From NCBI RefSeq assembly GCF_029814935.1, contig NZ_CP104582.1, forward strand, positions 124,001 to 188,000: DNA of 64,000 bases, written 5' to 3'. How positions within the stretch are numbered: position 1 is the first letter of the stretch; each line of letters opens with the position of its first letter. Below the pieces are notes generated by a model that did not search any database, was not told the origin of the DNA, and worked only from the letters and a program-made list of their open reading frames with translations. Source of the DNA: Pseudomonas sp. GD03919 (GTDB lineage Bacteria > Pseudomonadota > Gammaproteobacteria > Pseudomonadales > Pseudomonadaceae). This document shows positions 17,994 through 29,522 of this stretch, in pieces. Both the position numbers and the translations under genes were made by a program.

Positions 17994-18851
17994 ATGTCGC
18001 ACTGCAACAGCCTGCTGATTGCCGGGTGTGGAGACGTCGGAACCCGTCTGGGCCTGCGTATGGCCGAACAGGGCTGGCGCGTACTGGGCATGCGCCGCAA
18101 CGTGGCGGCTCTGCCGACTGCCATCGAACCGCTGGCGGGCGATCTGCATGCCGATGCCTGCCCGGCGGATTGGCCGCAGGGGCCGCTGGACTACCTCGTC
18201 TACTGTGCGGCGGCGACCCAGCACGACGAGGCCGGCTATCGCGCCGCCTATGTCGAGGGGCTGCGCCGCGTGTTGAGCTGGTTGGCGCAGCATGGCCAGC
18301 GTCCACGGCGCATCCTGTTCGCCTCCAGCAGTGGGGTGTATGGGCAACAAGGCGGCGAGTGGGTCGACGAAGACTCTGCGGCTGAGGCGCAGAGCTTTTC
18401 GGCGGTGATCATGCGCGAGGCCGAACGCGTCGCGCTCGACAGTGGTCTGCCGGCCACCATTGTGCGCCTGACCGGCCTCTACGGCCCCGGTCGGGAATGG
18501 TTGCTGAGCCAGGTGCGCGGCGGCTATCGCGTCAGCGAGACGCCGCCGCTGTATGGCAATCGCATTCATGTCGATGATGCCTCCGGTCTGTTCGCCACGC
18601 TGTTGCAGGCAGACGTTGCCGGTAAGCCATTGGCCGATTGCTATCTGGGCGTCGACGACGAACCGGCACCATTGCACGAAGTCGTCGCTTGGCTGCGTGA
18701 GCAACTAGGCGTCAGCCACTGGAGCGATGAGCAGCGCGTGCGCCGTGCCGGCAGCAAGCGTTGCCGCAATGCCCGCGCCCGTGCTCTGGGTTGGGCGCCG
18801 CAGTATCCGAGCTACCGCGAGGGCTATGCGGCGATCTTGCAAGGCCAATGA
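17994..18851 (+). CDS. NAD(P)-dependent epimerase/SDR-like protein (YeeZ type)
   Basis: 285 residues from ATG 17994, chosen because GGAG lies six bases upstream; ATG 17982 is an in-frame alternative. An N-terminal Rossmann motif is slightly modified (LLIAGCGDVGTRLG). The extended-SDR elements SSSGVYGQQGG (residues near 120, serine plus Y with later E/R), RLTGLYGPGR and NRIHVDDASG are present. The catalytic YxxxK is not obvious, as in YeeZ-type proteins. It is divergent from oxyR. The substrate is unknown. Confidence 0.82.
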   Translation: MSHCNSLLIAGCGDVGTRLGLRMAEQGWRVLGMRRNVAALPTAIEPLAGDLHADACPADWPQGPLDYLVYCAAATQHDEAGYRAAYVEGLRRVLSWLAQHGQRPRRILFASSSGVYGQQGGEWVDEDSAAEAQSFSAVIMREAERVALDSGLPATIVRLTGLYGPGREWLLSQVRGGYRVSETPPLYGNRIHVDDASGLFATLLQADVAGKPLADCYLGVDDEPAPLHEVVAWLREQLGVSHWSDEQRVRRAGSKRCRNARARALGWAPQYPSYREGYAAILQGQ

Positions 18852-18867
18852 CGGGTGGCCGTTACCT

Positions 18868-19599
18868 TTAGCGGCGTTTGAGCAGCCAGCGCTGCGGGCC
18901 AGGCTGGTACTCGGGCATCTCGTCGAACTGAGCGCGGTTCTGCGCTTCGAAGATGCGCAACTGATTGCCCTCGTGCACGAACAGCCAGGGGCTGCCTTGC
19001 TCGCCGGCTTGTAGCCAGATGCTGTCATGCTCGCCGCTCATGGCGGCGCAATCGCCTGCCAGGCACAGGGCGAAGCGTTCGGCGCCAGGTAGGCCTTGTA
19101 CCTGCCCGTCGCTGTTGAAGCGCACCAGGCCGCCCTGGCCGAGGCCTTCCTCTATCAGCCAGTCGCCGCCCAGATAGTCGCGGTACAGCGCCTGTTCGAA
19201 GCTGCTGCCCAGCGGCTTGGCCTCGCCAGAGCCCTGGAAGCGGGTGAAGTGCTGCTCGGGCCAGTAGCCGCTGGCGATCTGCACCAGTTCGCCGTTCTGA
19301 ATGCTGAGCTGCTCCTTGTAGTCGCCATAGAAAGTTACCTGCCAGCGGCCTTCCCCCGCGCTCTGCAGCCTGCCCTCGGCCAGTTCGAAGCCGTTGCTGT
19401 AGCTGGCCTGACGTTGCTCGGGGTCGATATGCCATTCGAGGTTGGGGCCGTAGGCAAGCAGGGCTTCGCGCAGGCGACCGCTTTCGCGTGCGGCATCGAT
19501 GGCTGCCTGGTTGATCCAGGTTCCGCTCGGGTCATTGTTCGGCGTGCTGGCGCAGCCGCCCAGCAGGGCAGCCAGTAACAGCAGAGGAAGCAGACGCAT
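18868..19599 (-). CDS. Putative lipoprotein of unknown function
   Basis: 243 residues from ATG 19599, preceded by GGAGA. The lipobox LGGC ends a short signal peptide (MRLLPLLLLAALLGGC), so an outer- or inner-membrane lipoprotein is expected. The mature part has two repeated modules of WxV/F-type beta strands (GRWQVTFYGDYKEQ, then GDWLIEEGLGQGG) that recall small META-like or beta-barrel domains. No motif gives a function. It is convergent with the upstream epimerase-like gene and follows ridA on the same strand. Confidence 0.75.
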   Translation of the reverse strand: MRLLPLLLLAALLGGCASTPNNDPSGTWINQAAIDAARESGRLREALLAYGPNLEWHIDPEQRQASYSNGFELAEGRLQSAGEGRWQVTFYGDYKEQLSIQNGELVQIASGYWPEQHFTRFQGSGEAKPLGSSFEQALYRDYLGGDWLIEEGLGQGGLVRFNSDGQVQGLPGAERFALCLAGDCAAMSGEHDSIWLQAGEQGSPWLFVHEGNQLRIFEAQNRAQFDEMPEYQPGPQRWLLKRR

Positions 19600-19654
19600 G
19601 GCGATCTCCATGCCGGGGAAGGGAGAGCGAGGCGTGACGCCCCGCTCGAATGAC

Positions 19655-20035
19655 TTACTCGATGACCAGAATAGCGTCCATTTCCACCTGCGCACCGCGC
19701 GGCAGAGCAGCAACGCCGATGGCGGCGCGAGCCGGGTAGGGCTGTTCGAAGTAGCGGCCCATGATCTCGTTGACCTTGGCGAAGTGCGACAGGTCGGTGA
19801 GGAAGATGTTCAGCTTGACGATGTCCTTGAACGAACCGCCGGCGGCTTCGGCCACCGCCTTGAGGTTCTCGAACACCTGCACGGTCTGGGCTTCGAAGCC
19901 TTCGACCAGCTCCATGCTCACCGGATCCAGCGGGATCTGGCCGGACATGTAGACGGTGTTGCCGGCCTTGATTGCCTGGGAGTAGGTGCCGATGGCGGCG
20001 GGGGCCTTGTCGCTGGTGATGACGGTCTTGCTCAT
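19655..20035 (-). CDS. ridA: Enamine/imine deaminase RidA
   Basis: Hydrolyses reactive 2-aminoacrylate and related imines formed by PLP enzymes. 126 residues from ATG 20035. The Rid signature is intact: [23 protein letters not shown] near the N-terminus (given as [10 protein letters not shown]), [13 protein letters not shown], and the C-terminal [20 protein letters not shown] in which R103-type arginine binds carboxylate and E118-type glutamate is catalytic. It lies directly downstream of spoT, as in many gammaproteobacteria. Confidence 0.96.
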   Translation of the reverse strand: MSKTVITSDKAPAAIGTYSQAIKAGNTVYMSGQIPLDPVSMELVEGFEAQTVQVFENLKAVAEAAGGSFKDIVKLNIFLTDLSHFAKVNEIMGRYFEQPYPARAAIGVAALPRGAQVEMDAILVIE

Positions 20036-20103
20036 GAATCGCTCCTTGTGAGAACTGGCTGGGTCGAGCACCCAGCCTACAGAATCGAAATAGGGGGATT
20101 GTG

Positions 20104-22215
20104 TCAGGCGCGTACTCGGGTGATACGCATCACGCCCTTGAGCGCGCGCAGTTTCTTGATCACGCGGGCCAGGTGCACGCGGTCATGCACGCTGACCACC
20201 AGTTGCACCACGCTGATGCGGCCGTCGCGTTCGTCCATGCTGATCTTCTCGATGTTGCCATCGGCGGCGTTGACGCTGCTGGCCAGCAGGGCGATCAGGC
20301 CGCGCTGGTGTTCCAGCTCGACGCGCAGTTCGACGTTGAATTCGCCGGTGACGTCCTTGGACCAGTTGAGCTGGATGCATTTTTCCGGATTGTGGCGGAT
20401 GTCGACGATGTTCCGGCAGCTCTCCATGTGCACCACCATGCCCTTGCCGGCGGACAGGTAGCCGACGATGGGGTCGCCCGGAATCGGCGTGCAGCACTTG
20501 GCGTAGCTCATCACCAGACCTTCGGTGCCGCGAATCGCCAGCGGCCCTTCGCTGCTCGGCAGGGTGTCGTCGCCATTTTCGGCCAGCAGGCGGCGGGCGA
20601 CGACGTAGGCCATGCGGTTGCCCAGGCCGATGTCTTCGAGCAGGTCTTCGATGACCTCCTGGCGGTACTCGCCGAGCACGGACTGTACGCGCTCGGGCGC
20701 GATCTTTTCCAGGTGCGTGTCGAAGCTGGCCAGCACCTTGTTCAGCAGGCGTTCGCCAAGGCTGATGGATTCCGAACGGCGCTGCTGCTTGAGGGCGTGG
20801 CGGATGTGCGTGCGCGCCTTGCCGGTGACCACGAAGTTGAGCCAGGCCGGGTTGGGGCGGGCGCCCGGTGCGGTGACGATCTCCACCGTCGAGCCGCTTT
20901 CCAGGGCCTGCGACAGCGGCGCCAGGCGCCGATTGATGCGGCAGGCGATGCAGGTGTTGCCGACGTCGGTGTGTACCGCGTAGGCGAAGTCGACCGCGGT
21001 GGAGCCTTTTGGCAGCTCCATGATGCGGCCCTTGGGCGTGAACACGTAGACCTCGTCCGGGAACAGGTCGATCTTCACGCTCTCGATGAATTCCAGCGAG
21101 TTGCCGGCGCGTTGCTGCAGCTCCAGCACACCCTTGACCCACTGCCGCGCGCGGGCGTGGTTGCCCTTCGGCACTTCGTCGTCGTTGGACTTGTACAGCC
21201 AGTGCGCGGCGATGCCGTTGTTGGCCATCTCTTCCATTTCGCGGGTGCGGATCTGGATCTCGATGGGCACGCCGTGCATACCGAACAGCGTGGTGTGCAG
21301 CGACTGGTAGCCGTTGGCCTTGGGAATCGCGATGTAATCCTTGAAGCGCCCGGGCAGCGGTTTGTAGAGGTTGTGCACGGCGCCAAGCACGCGGTAGCAG
21401 GTGTCGACCTTGTCAACGATGATGCGGAAGGCGTAGACGTCCATGATCTCGTTGAACGCCTTACGCTTGCCGCGCATCTTCTGGTAGATGCTGTACAGGT
21501 GCTTCTCGCGGCCGATCACCTCGCCTTCCATGCCTTCGCGCTGCAGGCACATCTGGATCGACTCCTCGATCTTGGCGACGATTTCCTTGCGGTTGCCCCG
21601 AGCGCGGCGCACGGCGGCGCGGATGCGCTCGGAGCGCATCGGGTGCATGGCCTTGAAGCCCAGGTCTTCGAACTCCACGCGCATGTTGTGCATGCCCAGC
21701 CGGTTGGCGATGGGGGCGTAGATTTCCAGAGTTTCCTTGGCGATGCGCCGGCTCTTCTCGTGCGGCATGGCATCGAGGGTGCGCATGTTGTGCAGGCGGT
21801 CGGCGAGCTTGACCAGAATCACGCGGATGTCGCGGGCCATGGCCATGGCCATCTTCTGGAAGTTCTCGGCCTGCGCCTCGGCCTTGGTCTCGAAGTTCAT
21901 CTGGGTCAGTTTGCTGACCCCGTCGACCAGTTCGGCCACGGTTTCGCCGAACTGCGCGTTGAGTGCTTCCTTGGCGATGCCGGTGTCTTCGATGACGTCG
22001 TGCAGCATGGCGGCCATCAGGCTCTGATGATCCATGTGCATGTCGGCGAGGATGCTGGCCACGGCCAGCGGATGGGTCACGTAGGCTTCGCCACTGCGGC
22101 GGCGTTGGCCATCGTGCGCCTGTTCGGCGTAGAAGTAGGCTCGGCGAACCAGGTTGACCTGGTCATGGCCGAGGTAGGCCGAAAGTCGGTCGGCGAGAGC
22201 GTCTATACCAGCCAT
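20104..22215 (-). CDS. spoT: Bifunctional (p)ppGpp synthetase/hydrolase SpoT
   Basis: Makes and degrades the alarmone (p)ppGpp. 703 residues from ATG 22215. The N-terminal HD hydrolase domain is complete ([24 protein letters not shown]). The synthetase domain (near 240-350) has the substrate-loop residues in [15 protein letters not shown] and [16 protein letters not shown]. These are followed by TGS ([22 protein letters not shown]), the zinc-finger/helical region with [16 protein letters not shown], and a C-terminal ACT domain. Unlike RelA, the hydrolase active-site histidines and aspartate are kept. Operon order spoT-rpoZ-gmk is standard. Confidence 0.98.
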   Translation of the reverse strand: MAGIDALADRLSAYLGHDQVNLVRRAYFYAEQAHDGQRRRSGEAYVTHPLAVASILADMHMDHQSLMAAMLHDVIEDTGIAKEALNAQFGETVAELVDGVSKLTQMNFETKAEAQAENFQKMAMAMARDIRVILVKLADRLHNMRTLDAMPHEKSRRIAKETLEIYAPIANRLGMHNMRVEFEDLGFKAMHPMRSERIRAAVRRARGNRKEIVAKIEESIQMCLQREGMEGEVIGREKHLYSIYQKMRGKRKAFNEIMDVYAFRIIVDKVDTCYRVLGAVHNLYKPLPGRFKDYIAIPKANGYQSLHTTLFGMHGVPIEIQIRTREMEEMANNGIAAHWLYKSNDDEVPKGNHARARQWVKGVLELQQRAGNSLEFIESVKIDLFPDEVYVFTPKGRIMELPKGSTAVDFAYAVHTDVGNTCIACRINRRLAPLSQALESGSTVEIVTAPGARPNPAWLNFVVTGKARTHIRHALKQQRRSESISLGERLLNKVLASFDTHLEKIAPERVQSVLGEYRQEVIEDLLEDIGLGNRMAYVVARRLLAENGDDTLPSSEGPLAIRGTEGLVMSYAKCCTPIPGDPIVGYLSAGKGMVVHMESCRNIVDIRHNPEKCIQLNWSKDVTGEFNVELRVELEHQRGLIALLASSVNAADGNIEKISMDERDGRISVVQLVVSVHDRVHLARVIKKLRALKGVMRITRVRA

Positions 22216-22278
22216 GGGGTATTCCCCTCATGACCGGTTTGGCTACCCGCCGCGCAACTTCGACCCGGCATCATCGAC

Positions 22279-22542
22279 TTACAGAGGCTCGTTGGCCTCT
22301 TCCTCGAAGGCAGCGAACAGCGGTTCTTCTTCGACGATGTCGTCCTGGGCAATCACGTCGTAATCCACCAGGCCGGCGGCGATTTCACGCAGGGCCACGA
22401 CGGTGGGCTTGTCGTTTTCCCAAGCCACTTTCGGCTCTTTGCCGCCGGTGGCCAGCTGGCGCGAACGCTTGGTCGCGAGCATGACCAGTTCGAAGCGGTT
22501 ATCAACGTTGTCCAGGCAATCTTCGACGGTAACGCGAGCCAT
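22279..22542 (-). CDS. rpoZ: RNA polymerase omega subunit RpoZ
   Basis: Small core-polymerase subunit that aids assembly and forms part of a ppGpp site. 87 residues from ATG 22542. The omega core [20 protein letters not shown] and the segment [12 protein letters not shown] match the family, with an acidic tail. It lies between gmk and spoT on the minus strand, the conserved order. Confidence 0.97.
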   Translation of the reverse strand: MARVTVEDCLDNVDNRFELVMLATKRSRQLATGGKEPKVAWENDKPTVVALREIAAGLVDYDVIAQDDIVEEEPLFAAFEEEANEPL

Positions 22543-22691
22543 GGTGTTCCTCGTAACGTGTGCGGATAAGCTTGGCCCGAGCGGGCGAGCGGACTGAATA
22601 GTGTAAAGCAGCTTCAAGCTGCAAGCTACAAGTAGGCGCCAAAACGGCCTTGCTTTTACCTGCAGCTTGTGGCTCGAAGCATGCGCGGCTT

Positions 22692-24229
<1,538 letters not shown>

Positions 24230-24371
24230 GGGATACCTCGCGGATGTCGATTCGAAAAACGCAGGATTGTAGCCCAGGGAGAGCGCCTGTTTCATGCGCC
24301 GGTGATCAGCCCTTGGCCCTGCCTGCTGTCAGTCGCTGCCAAATCGTCGTGTCCTGTCGGCGGCTGGCCCC

Positions 24372-24377
24372 TATAAT
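24372..24377 (+). promoter_or_regulatory. -10 element upstream of rph
   Basis: Perfect TATAAT, 38 bases before the rph start in the divergent yicC-rph gap. The expected -35 hexamer around 24349-24354 is poor (GTGTCC), so only the -10 box can be supported. Confidence 0.45.
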
Positions 24378-24414
24378 GCGAGCTGTTTTCACTTAATGAA
24401 GTAGGTATCGCTCG

Positions 24415-25134
24415 ATGAAACGTCCCAGTGGCCGCGCCGCCGATCAGTTGCGCTCGATTCGCATCACCCGCAACTACACCAAGCACGCCGAAGGCTCGGC
24501 GCTGGTGGAATTTGGCGATACCAAGGTGATCTGCACCGTCAGCGTCGAGTCCGGCGTGCCGCGCTTCCTCAAGGGCCAGGGCCAGGGTTGGCTGACGGCC
24601 GAATACGGCATGCTGCCGCGTGCCACCGGCGAGCGTAACCAGCGTGAAGCCAGCCGCGGCAAGCAGGGTGGTCGTACCCTGGAAATCCAGCGCCTGATCG
24701 GCCGTTCGCTGCGCGCCGCACTGGATATGAGCAAGCTGGGCGAGAACACCCTGTACGTCGATTGCGATGTGATCCAGGCCGACGGCGGTACCCGTACCGC
24801 CTCGATCACCGGTGCCATGGTGGCGCTGATCGATGCGCTGAAAGTGCTGAAGAAGCGTGGCGGGCTCAAGGGTGAGCCACTCAAGCAGATGATTGCTGCC
24901 GTATCGGTTGGCATCTACCAGGGTGAGCCGGTGCTGGATCTGGACTACCTGGAAGACTCCGCCGCCGAGACCGACCTCAACGTGGTGATGACCAACGCCG
25001 GTGGCTTCATCGAAGTGCAGGGCACTGCTGAAGGCGCACCGTTCCAGCCTGACGAATTCAACGCCATGCTGGCATTGGCGCAGAAAGGCATGAACGAGAT
25101 CTTTGAACTGCAGCAGGCCGCTCTGGTCGACTGA
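24415..25134 (+). CDS. rph: Ribonuclease PH
   Basis: Phosphorolytic 3'-5' exoribonuclease that trims tRNA 3' ends. 239 residues from ATG 24415. The characteristic start [20 protein letters not shown] (20 residues), the phosphate-binding area [20 protein letters not shown] (20 residues) and active-site acidic cluster [18 protein letters not shown] are present. Length equals the family norm. It is divergent from yicC. Confidence 0.98.
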   Translation: MKRPSGRAADQLRSIRITRNYTKHAEGSALVEFGDTKVICTVSVESGVPRFLKGQGQGWLTAEYGMLPRATGERNQREASRGKQGGRTLEIQRLIGRSLRAALDMSKLGENTLYVDCDVIQADGGTRTASITGAMVALIDALKVLKKRGGLKGEPLKQMIAAVSVGIYQGEPVLDLDYLEDSAAETDLNVVMTNAGGFIEVQGTAEGAPFQPDEFNAMLALAQKGMNEIFELQQAALVD

Positions 25135-25161
25135 ACCCCGTAACGAGCAAGGAGCATCAGG

Positions 25162-25533
25162 ATGAACGACGATCTGCAAAACCCGCTTCCGACGCCCAGT
25201 CAGGAAGCGCGTCAGTGGGCCATGTTCTGTCACTTCGCCGCGTTTCTCGGCCTGGTGTTCCCCTTCGGTAATCTGCTCGGCCCGCTGATCGTCTGGCAGG
25301 TGAAGAAGGATCTCGACCCCTTCGTCGATGCGCAGGGCAAGGAAGCGCTGAACTTCCAGATCAGCGTGGCCCTGGCCGCAGTGATCTGCTTCATCCTGAT
25401 GGTGGTGGTCATCGGCTTCCCCATGCTCATGTTGCTGGGGCTGGCGGCGCTGGTGCTGACCATCATCGCGGGGATCAAGGCCAACGAGGGACAGCCTTAT
25501 CGCTATCCCTTCAGTTGGCGGTTGCTGAAGTAA
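25162..25533 (+). CDS. DUF4870 small membrane protein
   Basis: 123 residues from ATG 25162, with AGGAGC 12 bases upstream. The DUF4870/Tic20-like pattern is clear: QWAMFCHFAAFLGLVFP, NLLGPLIVWQVKKDLDPFVDAQGKEALNFQ (split here as GPLIVWQVKKD and DAQGKEALNFQ), then two hydrophobic segments and a C-terminal YRYPFSWRLLK. Three or four transmembrane helices are likely. It follows rph by 27 bases and may be co-transcribed. Function is unknown. Confidence 0.85.
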   Translation: MNDDLQNPLPTPSQEARQWAMFCHFAAFLGLVFPFGNLLGPLIVWQVKKDLDPFVDAQGKEALNFQISVALAAVICFILMVVVIGFPMLMLLGLAALVLTIIAGIKANEGQPYRYPFSWRLLK

Positions 25534-25546
25534 ACCTGCGCGCAAC

Positions 25547-25730
25547 AAAAAGCCGGCGATCAGCCCAATGCCGATCAGATAAGCTTGCCAAAGCGGTCTT
25601 TCGTAGGAGCCCCGCCCCGGGGCGAAGCTTTTAAATCGCGTATCGCCCTGGTTCGCGGCGGGGCGCCGCTCCTACCCATTGGCAGCGTCGATGCTTAACT
25701 GACTGGCATTAGGCGATCAGCCGGCTTTTT
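25547..25730. terminator. Bidirectional terminator split by a REPIN-like insertion
   Basis: AAAAAGCCGGC at 25547-25557 and GCCGGCTTTTT at 25720-25730 are perfect 11-base complements lying between the convergent DUF4870 and crc genes. Removing the 146 bases at 25566-25711 plus one copy of the 11-base direct repeat GGCGATCAGCC (25555-25565 and 25712-25722) restores an ideal two-way terminator with a GATCA loop. The inserted sequence is the REPIN-like copy B. Confidence 0.8.
25567..25710. repeat. REPIN-like element copy B (144 bp)
   Basis: Inverted relative to copy A at 12262-12404 and alignable over its full length. Terminal repeats AATGCCGATCAGATAAGC and, from the other strand, AATGCCAGTCAGTTAAGC differ at only three positions. 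The centre holds two opposed REP units with long GC stems. Flanked by an 11-base direct repeat, which supports insertion by transposition. Confidence 0.8.
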
Positions 25731-25742
25731 CATGCCTGTCGG

Positions 25743-26522
25743 TCAGACGCTGAGAATCCAGTCGTAATCGACGATCAGCGGCGCATGCTGGGAGAAGCGT
25801 GGCTGGCGTGGCAAGCGGGCGCTGCGCACGCTGCGGCGCATGCCGGGGGTGAGCAACTGGTAGTCGAAGCGGTAACCCAGGTTGAGCATTTCCGCCTGCT
25901 CGTTGTCCGGCCACCAGCTGAACTGGTCGCCTTCGCGGCTGACTTCGCGCAGGGCATCGACATAACCCATATTGCCAACCACCTCATCCATCCAGGCGCG
26001 CTCGGGCGCCAGGAAACCGGGAGATTGCTGGCAGTCGCGCCAGTTCTTCACGTCCAGCTTCTGGTGCGCGACATGCAGCGAGCCGCAATAGATGTACTCG
26101 CGGCGTTTGCGCCGTTGCTTGTCCAGATAATGGGTGAAGTCGTCCATGAACTTGAATTTCTGATTCAAGCTCTCGTCACCGTCCCGCCCGCTAGGCAGGA
26201 GTAGGGTGGCGATACTGACCTTGTCGAAATCTGCCTGCAGGTAGCGCCCGTAGCGATCGGCTATCTCGAAGCCGAGGCCGCTGATCACCGCCTTGGGTTG
26301 CAATCGCGAGTAGAGCGCCACGCCACCTTGGCTGGGCACTTCACCGTCGCATGCATAGAGGAAATAACCATCCAGCTGGAAGGCTTGGTCGTCCATTTCA
26401 AAGGCGGAGGCACGGGTGTCTTGCAGGCAGATCACGTCGGCATTCTGGGCTTGCAGCCAACTGAGCAGACCTCGCTCGGCCGCAGCCTGAATACCATTCA
26501 CGTTCACACTGATGATCCGCAT
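25743..26522 (-). CDS. crc: Catabolite repression control protein Crc
   Basis: Works with Hfq on A-rich motifs of target mRNAs to block translation during catabolite repression. 259 residues from ATG 26522, the exact length of Pseudomonas Crc. The exonuclease III/EEP fold is recognisable (MRIISVNVNGIQAAAERGLL, then VICLQDTRASAF and SQHAPLIVDYDW), but the nuclease catalytic residues are altered as in known Crc (QDTR in place of QETK). It is divergent from pyrE, as in other Pseudomonas. Confidence 0.97.
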   Translation of the reverse strand: MRIISVNVNGIQAAAERGLLSWLQAQNADVICLQDTRASAFEMDDQAFQLDGYFLYACDGEVPSQGGVALYSRLQPKAVISGLGFEIADRYGRYLQADFDKVSIATLLLPSGRDGDESLNQKFKFMDDFTHYLDKQRRKRREYIYCGSLHVAHQKLDVKNWRDCQQSPGFLAPERAWMDEVVGNMGYVDALREVSREGDQFSWWPDNEQAEMLNLGYRFDYQLLTPGMRRSVRSARLPRQPRFSQHAPLIVDYDWILSV

Positions 26523-26602
26523 AAATGGCCCCCAAAAACACATGCATGTATGATACCCGAGCTCACCTCATTTAGCTAAATCCGTGCCGTCCGAGACTTT
26601 TC

Positions 26603-27244
26603 ATGCAAGCGTACCAGCGCGATTTCATTCGTTTTGCCATCGAGCGCGGGGTTCTGCGTTTCGGTCAGTTCACCCTCAAGTCCGGGCGTACCAGCCCCTA
26701 CTTTTTCAACGCCGGCCTGTTCGACAGCGGCCTGGCGCTGGCTCAGCTGGGGCGCTTCTACGCGGCGGCCATCGTTGACAGTGGCATCGATTTCGACGTG
26801 CTGTTCGGCCCGGCCTACAAGGGTATTCCGCTAGCGGCGACCACAGCCGTGGCGCTGGCCGAGCATCATCAGCGTGATCTGCCCTGGTGCTTCAACCGCA
26901 AGGAAGCCAAGGACCATGGCGAAGGCGGCACCCTGGTCGGTGCGCCGCTCAAGGGCCGTGTGCTGATCGTCGATGATGTGATCACTGCCGGCACGGCGAT
27001 CCGCGAGGTGATGCAGATCATCCAGGGCCAGGCCGCTCAGGCCGCCGGTACCCTGATCGCGCTGAACCGCCAGGAGCGCGGTCAGGGCGAGCTTTCCGCC
27101 ATTCAGGAAGTCGAGCGCGACTTCGGCATGCCGGTAGTGAGCATTGTGTCACTGGAACAGGTACTGGAATATCTGGCAGGTGATGCTGAACTGAAGCAAT
27201 ATCTGCCGGCCGTCGAAGCCTACCGCGCCGAGTACGGAATCTAG
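26603..27244 (+). CDS. pyrE: Orotate phosphoribosyltransferase PyrE
   Basis: Joins orotate to PRPP in pyrimidine synthesis. 213 residues from ATG 26603. The fold-specific segments [21 protein letters not shown] ([14 protein letters not shown]), [11 protein letters not shown] and the PRPP loop [16 protein letters not shown] are intact, with the flexible catalytic loop [12 protein letters not shown]. Length is standard. It is divergent from crc with an 80-base gap. Confidence 0.98.
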   Translation: MQAYQRDFIRFAIERGVLRFGQFTLKSGRTSPYFFNAGLFDSGLALAQLGRFYAAAIVDSGIDFDVLFGPAYKGIPLAATTAVALAEHHQRDLPWCFNRKEAKDHGEGGTLVGAPLKGRVLIVDDVITAGTAIREVMQIIQGQAAQAAGTLIALNRQERGQGELSAIQEVERDFGMPVVSIVSLEQVLEYLAGDAELKQYLPAVEAYRAEYGI

Positions 27245-27264
27245 CCCTCGCACAAGGTCGTCCT

Positions 27265-27867
27265 ATGCCTGCACCGCTCCTGACCCGCTGTACGCTGCTC
27301 TGTAGCCTGCTGCTGCCGTTGTCTGGAGTGGCTGCCGAGCTGTATCGCTATGTCGACGACAAGGGCGTGACGGTGCTCAGCCGTCAGGGCGTGCCGCCGG
27401 AATTCATCGGCAAGGGTTATGAGGTGCTCAACGACCAGGGGCGTGTGCTGCGGGTCATACCGCCGGCGCCGACGCCGGAAGAATTCGCCCGCATGCAGGC
27501 GGACAAGGCCCGTGCCAGCAGCGATGCGCAGTTGCTGCGCCTGTACACCAACCTCGATGATGTCGACCGCGCCCGCGAACGCAAGCTGGCCGAGCTCGAC
27601 GGCGTCACCAGCGTGGCGCGCGGCAACCTGCAGTCGGTGCGCACGCAACAGGCCAACCTGCAGAGCCAAGCCGCTGACCATGAGCGCGCCGGGCGTGAGG
27701 TGCCGGAGCATTTGCTGGTGCAGATCAACAATCTCAAGGAAGAACAGCAGCGCCTGCAGCGTGATATCGCGCGCTACAAGGAAGCACGCACTCAGGCCGA
27801 GGCCGGTTTTGCTGCTGACCGTGCACGCCTGGCCGAGCTGTTCGGCGAGCCGCAGAAAAAGCCTTAA
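27265..27867 (+). CDS. DUF4124 coiled-coil periplasmic protein
   Basis: 200 residues from ATG 27265, 20 bases after pyrE. A signal peptide ends near GVAA. The mature N-terminus shows the DUF4124 pattern (AELYRYVDDKGVTVLSRQGVPPEFIGKGYEVL, key part YRYVDDKG). The remainder is a long charged coiled coil (about residues 75-195, ARERKLAELDGV, LKEEQQRLQRDIARYKEAR). It probably shares the pyrE transcript. No function is known. Confidence 0.82.
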   Translation: MPAPLLTRCTLLCSLLLPLSGVAAELYRYVDDKGVTVLSRQGVPPEFIGKGYEVLNDQGRVLRVIPPAPTPEEFARMQADKARASSDAQLLRLYTNLDDVDRARERKLAELDGVTSVARGNLQSVRTQQANLQSQAADHERAGREVPEHLLVQINNLKEEQQRLQRDIARYKEARTQAEAGFAADRARLAELFGEPQKKP

Positions 27868-27878
27868 GGCTCGGTAAT

Positions 27879-28325
27879 TCAGCTCTGCGGCTGAGTCTTC
27901 TCGAAACTCTTGATCTTTTCTCTTAGCCACTGCGGCAGCGGCGCACTGCTGCGTGTCGCGCTGTCGGCGTGCACGTAGACGATTTCGCCGCTGGTCAGTA
28001 GCTCGCCGTCACGCCAGATGCCAAGGGCGAAAGTCAGGCTGGAGCGGCCCAGGCGTGCGCTGCGGATGCCGACCTGCAACAGGTCGTCGAAGCGTGCCGG
28101 CGCGCGGTATTCGAGCAGCGTGCGGATGGCGAAGAAATCGCCGCCGTCCTGGGTCAGGTCAGCGGGGTAGGCGACGCCGAGGGCGCGAAAGTACTCGGTG
28201 ATGGCGACGTCGGCGTAGGTCAAGTAATGGCCGTTGAAGACGATGCTTTGCGGGTCGACTTCGGCCCAGCGTACGCGCAAGGTGTGGAAGAAGGTGAACT
28301 GGCTGAGTTCGGGCAGGGTACTCAT
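27879..28325 (-). CDS. 4HBT-type acyl-CoA thioesterase
   Basis: 148 residues from ATG 28325. A hotdog fold of the 4-hydroxybenzoyl-CoA thioesterase/YbgC type: the catalytic region RVRWAEVDPQSIVFNGHYLTYAD holds the aspartate (AEVDPQ) and the FNGHYLTYAD helix, followed by LEYRAPARFDDLLQV and RSSLTFALGIWRDGELL. It hydrolyses some acyl-CoA; the chain specificity cannot be read from sequence. It is convergent with the DUF4124 gene with only 11 bases between stops. Confidence 0.88.
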   Translation of the reverse strand: MSTLPELSQFTFFHTLRVRWAEVDPQSIVFNGHYLTYADVAITEYFRALGVAYPADLTQDGGDFFAIRTLLEYRAPARFDDLLQVGIRSARLGRSSLTFALGIWRDGELLTSGEIVYVHADSATRSSAPLPQWLREKIKSFEKTQPQS

Positions 28326-28567
28326 GGGCGAGATCCTCTATCAAGGTTGCCTGGTGAGCGTGCTGGTTGGGCGGGGTTGCGGCAAGTGCGAGTCGCCACA
28401 TGGATGGGGAGAGATAAGCAGGCTCGATGGCCGGGTAGGGTGCGCCGTGCGCACCGCTGTATGGCGGGGTATCACAGGTTTTTTGCGGGCGTCTTTCGGG
28501 ATTGAGGGGCGGCCGCTTTGCCCTCACCCGCCCTTCGGGCACCCTCTCCCGGAGGGAGGGGGGCATC

Positions 28568-28588
28568 AGAAAGCCGCGTTCGCGGCTT
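28568..28588 (-). terminator. Hairpin downstream of argB
   Basis: AAGCCGCG and CGCGGCTT (28571-28588) form an 8-bp stem with a two-base loop just after the argB stop on the minus strand, followed by TTTCTG on that strand. The remaining gap to the thioesterase gene holds a C/T-rich GC-hairpin repeat (28521-28561) common in Pseudomonas spacers. Confidence 0.5.
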
Positions 28589-28592
28589 GCTT

Positions 28593-29522
<930 letters not shown>

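Noticed and set aside
20101..22233. Open frame of about 710 codons antisense to spoT
   Set aside because: Its translation is rich in H, D, V, G, A and Q with no domain; high GC and third-position bias of spoT create it. The same applies to the long antisense frames over recG (14803-16860), argB/algC (28518-31484) and the sulfate genes (51071-55360).
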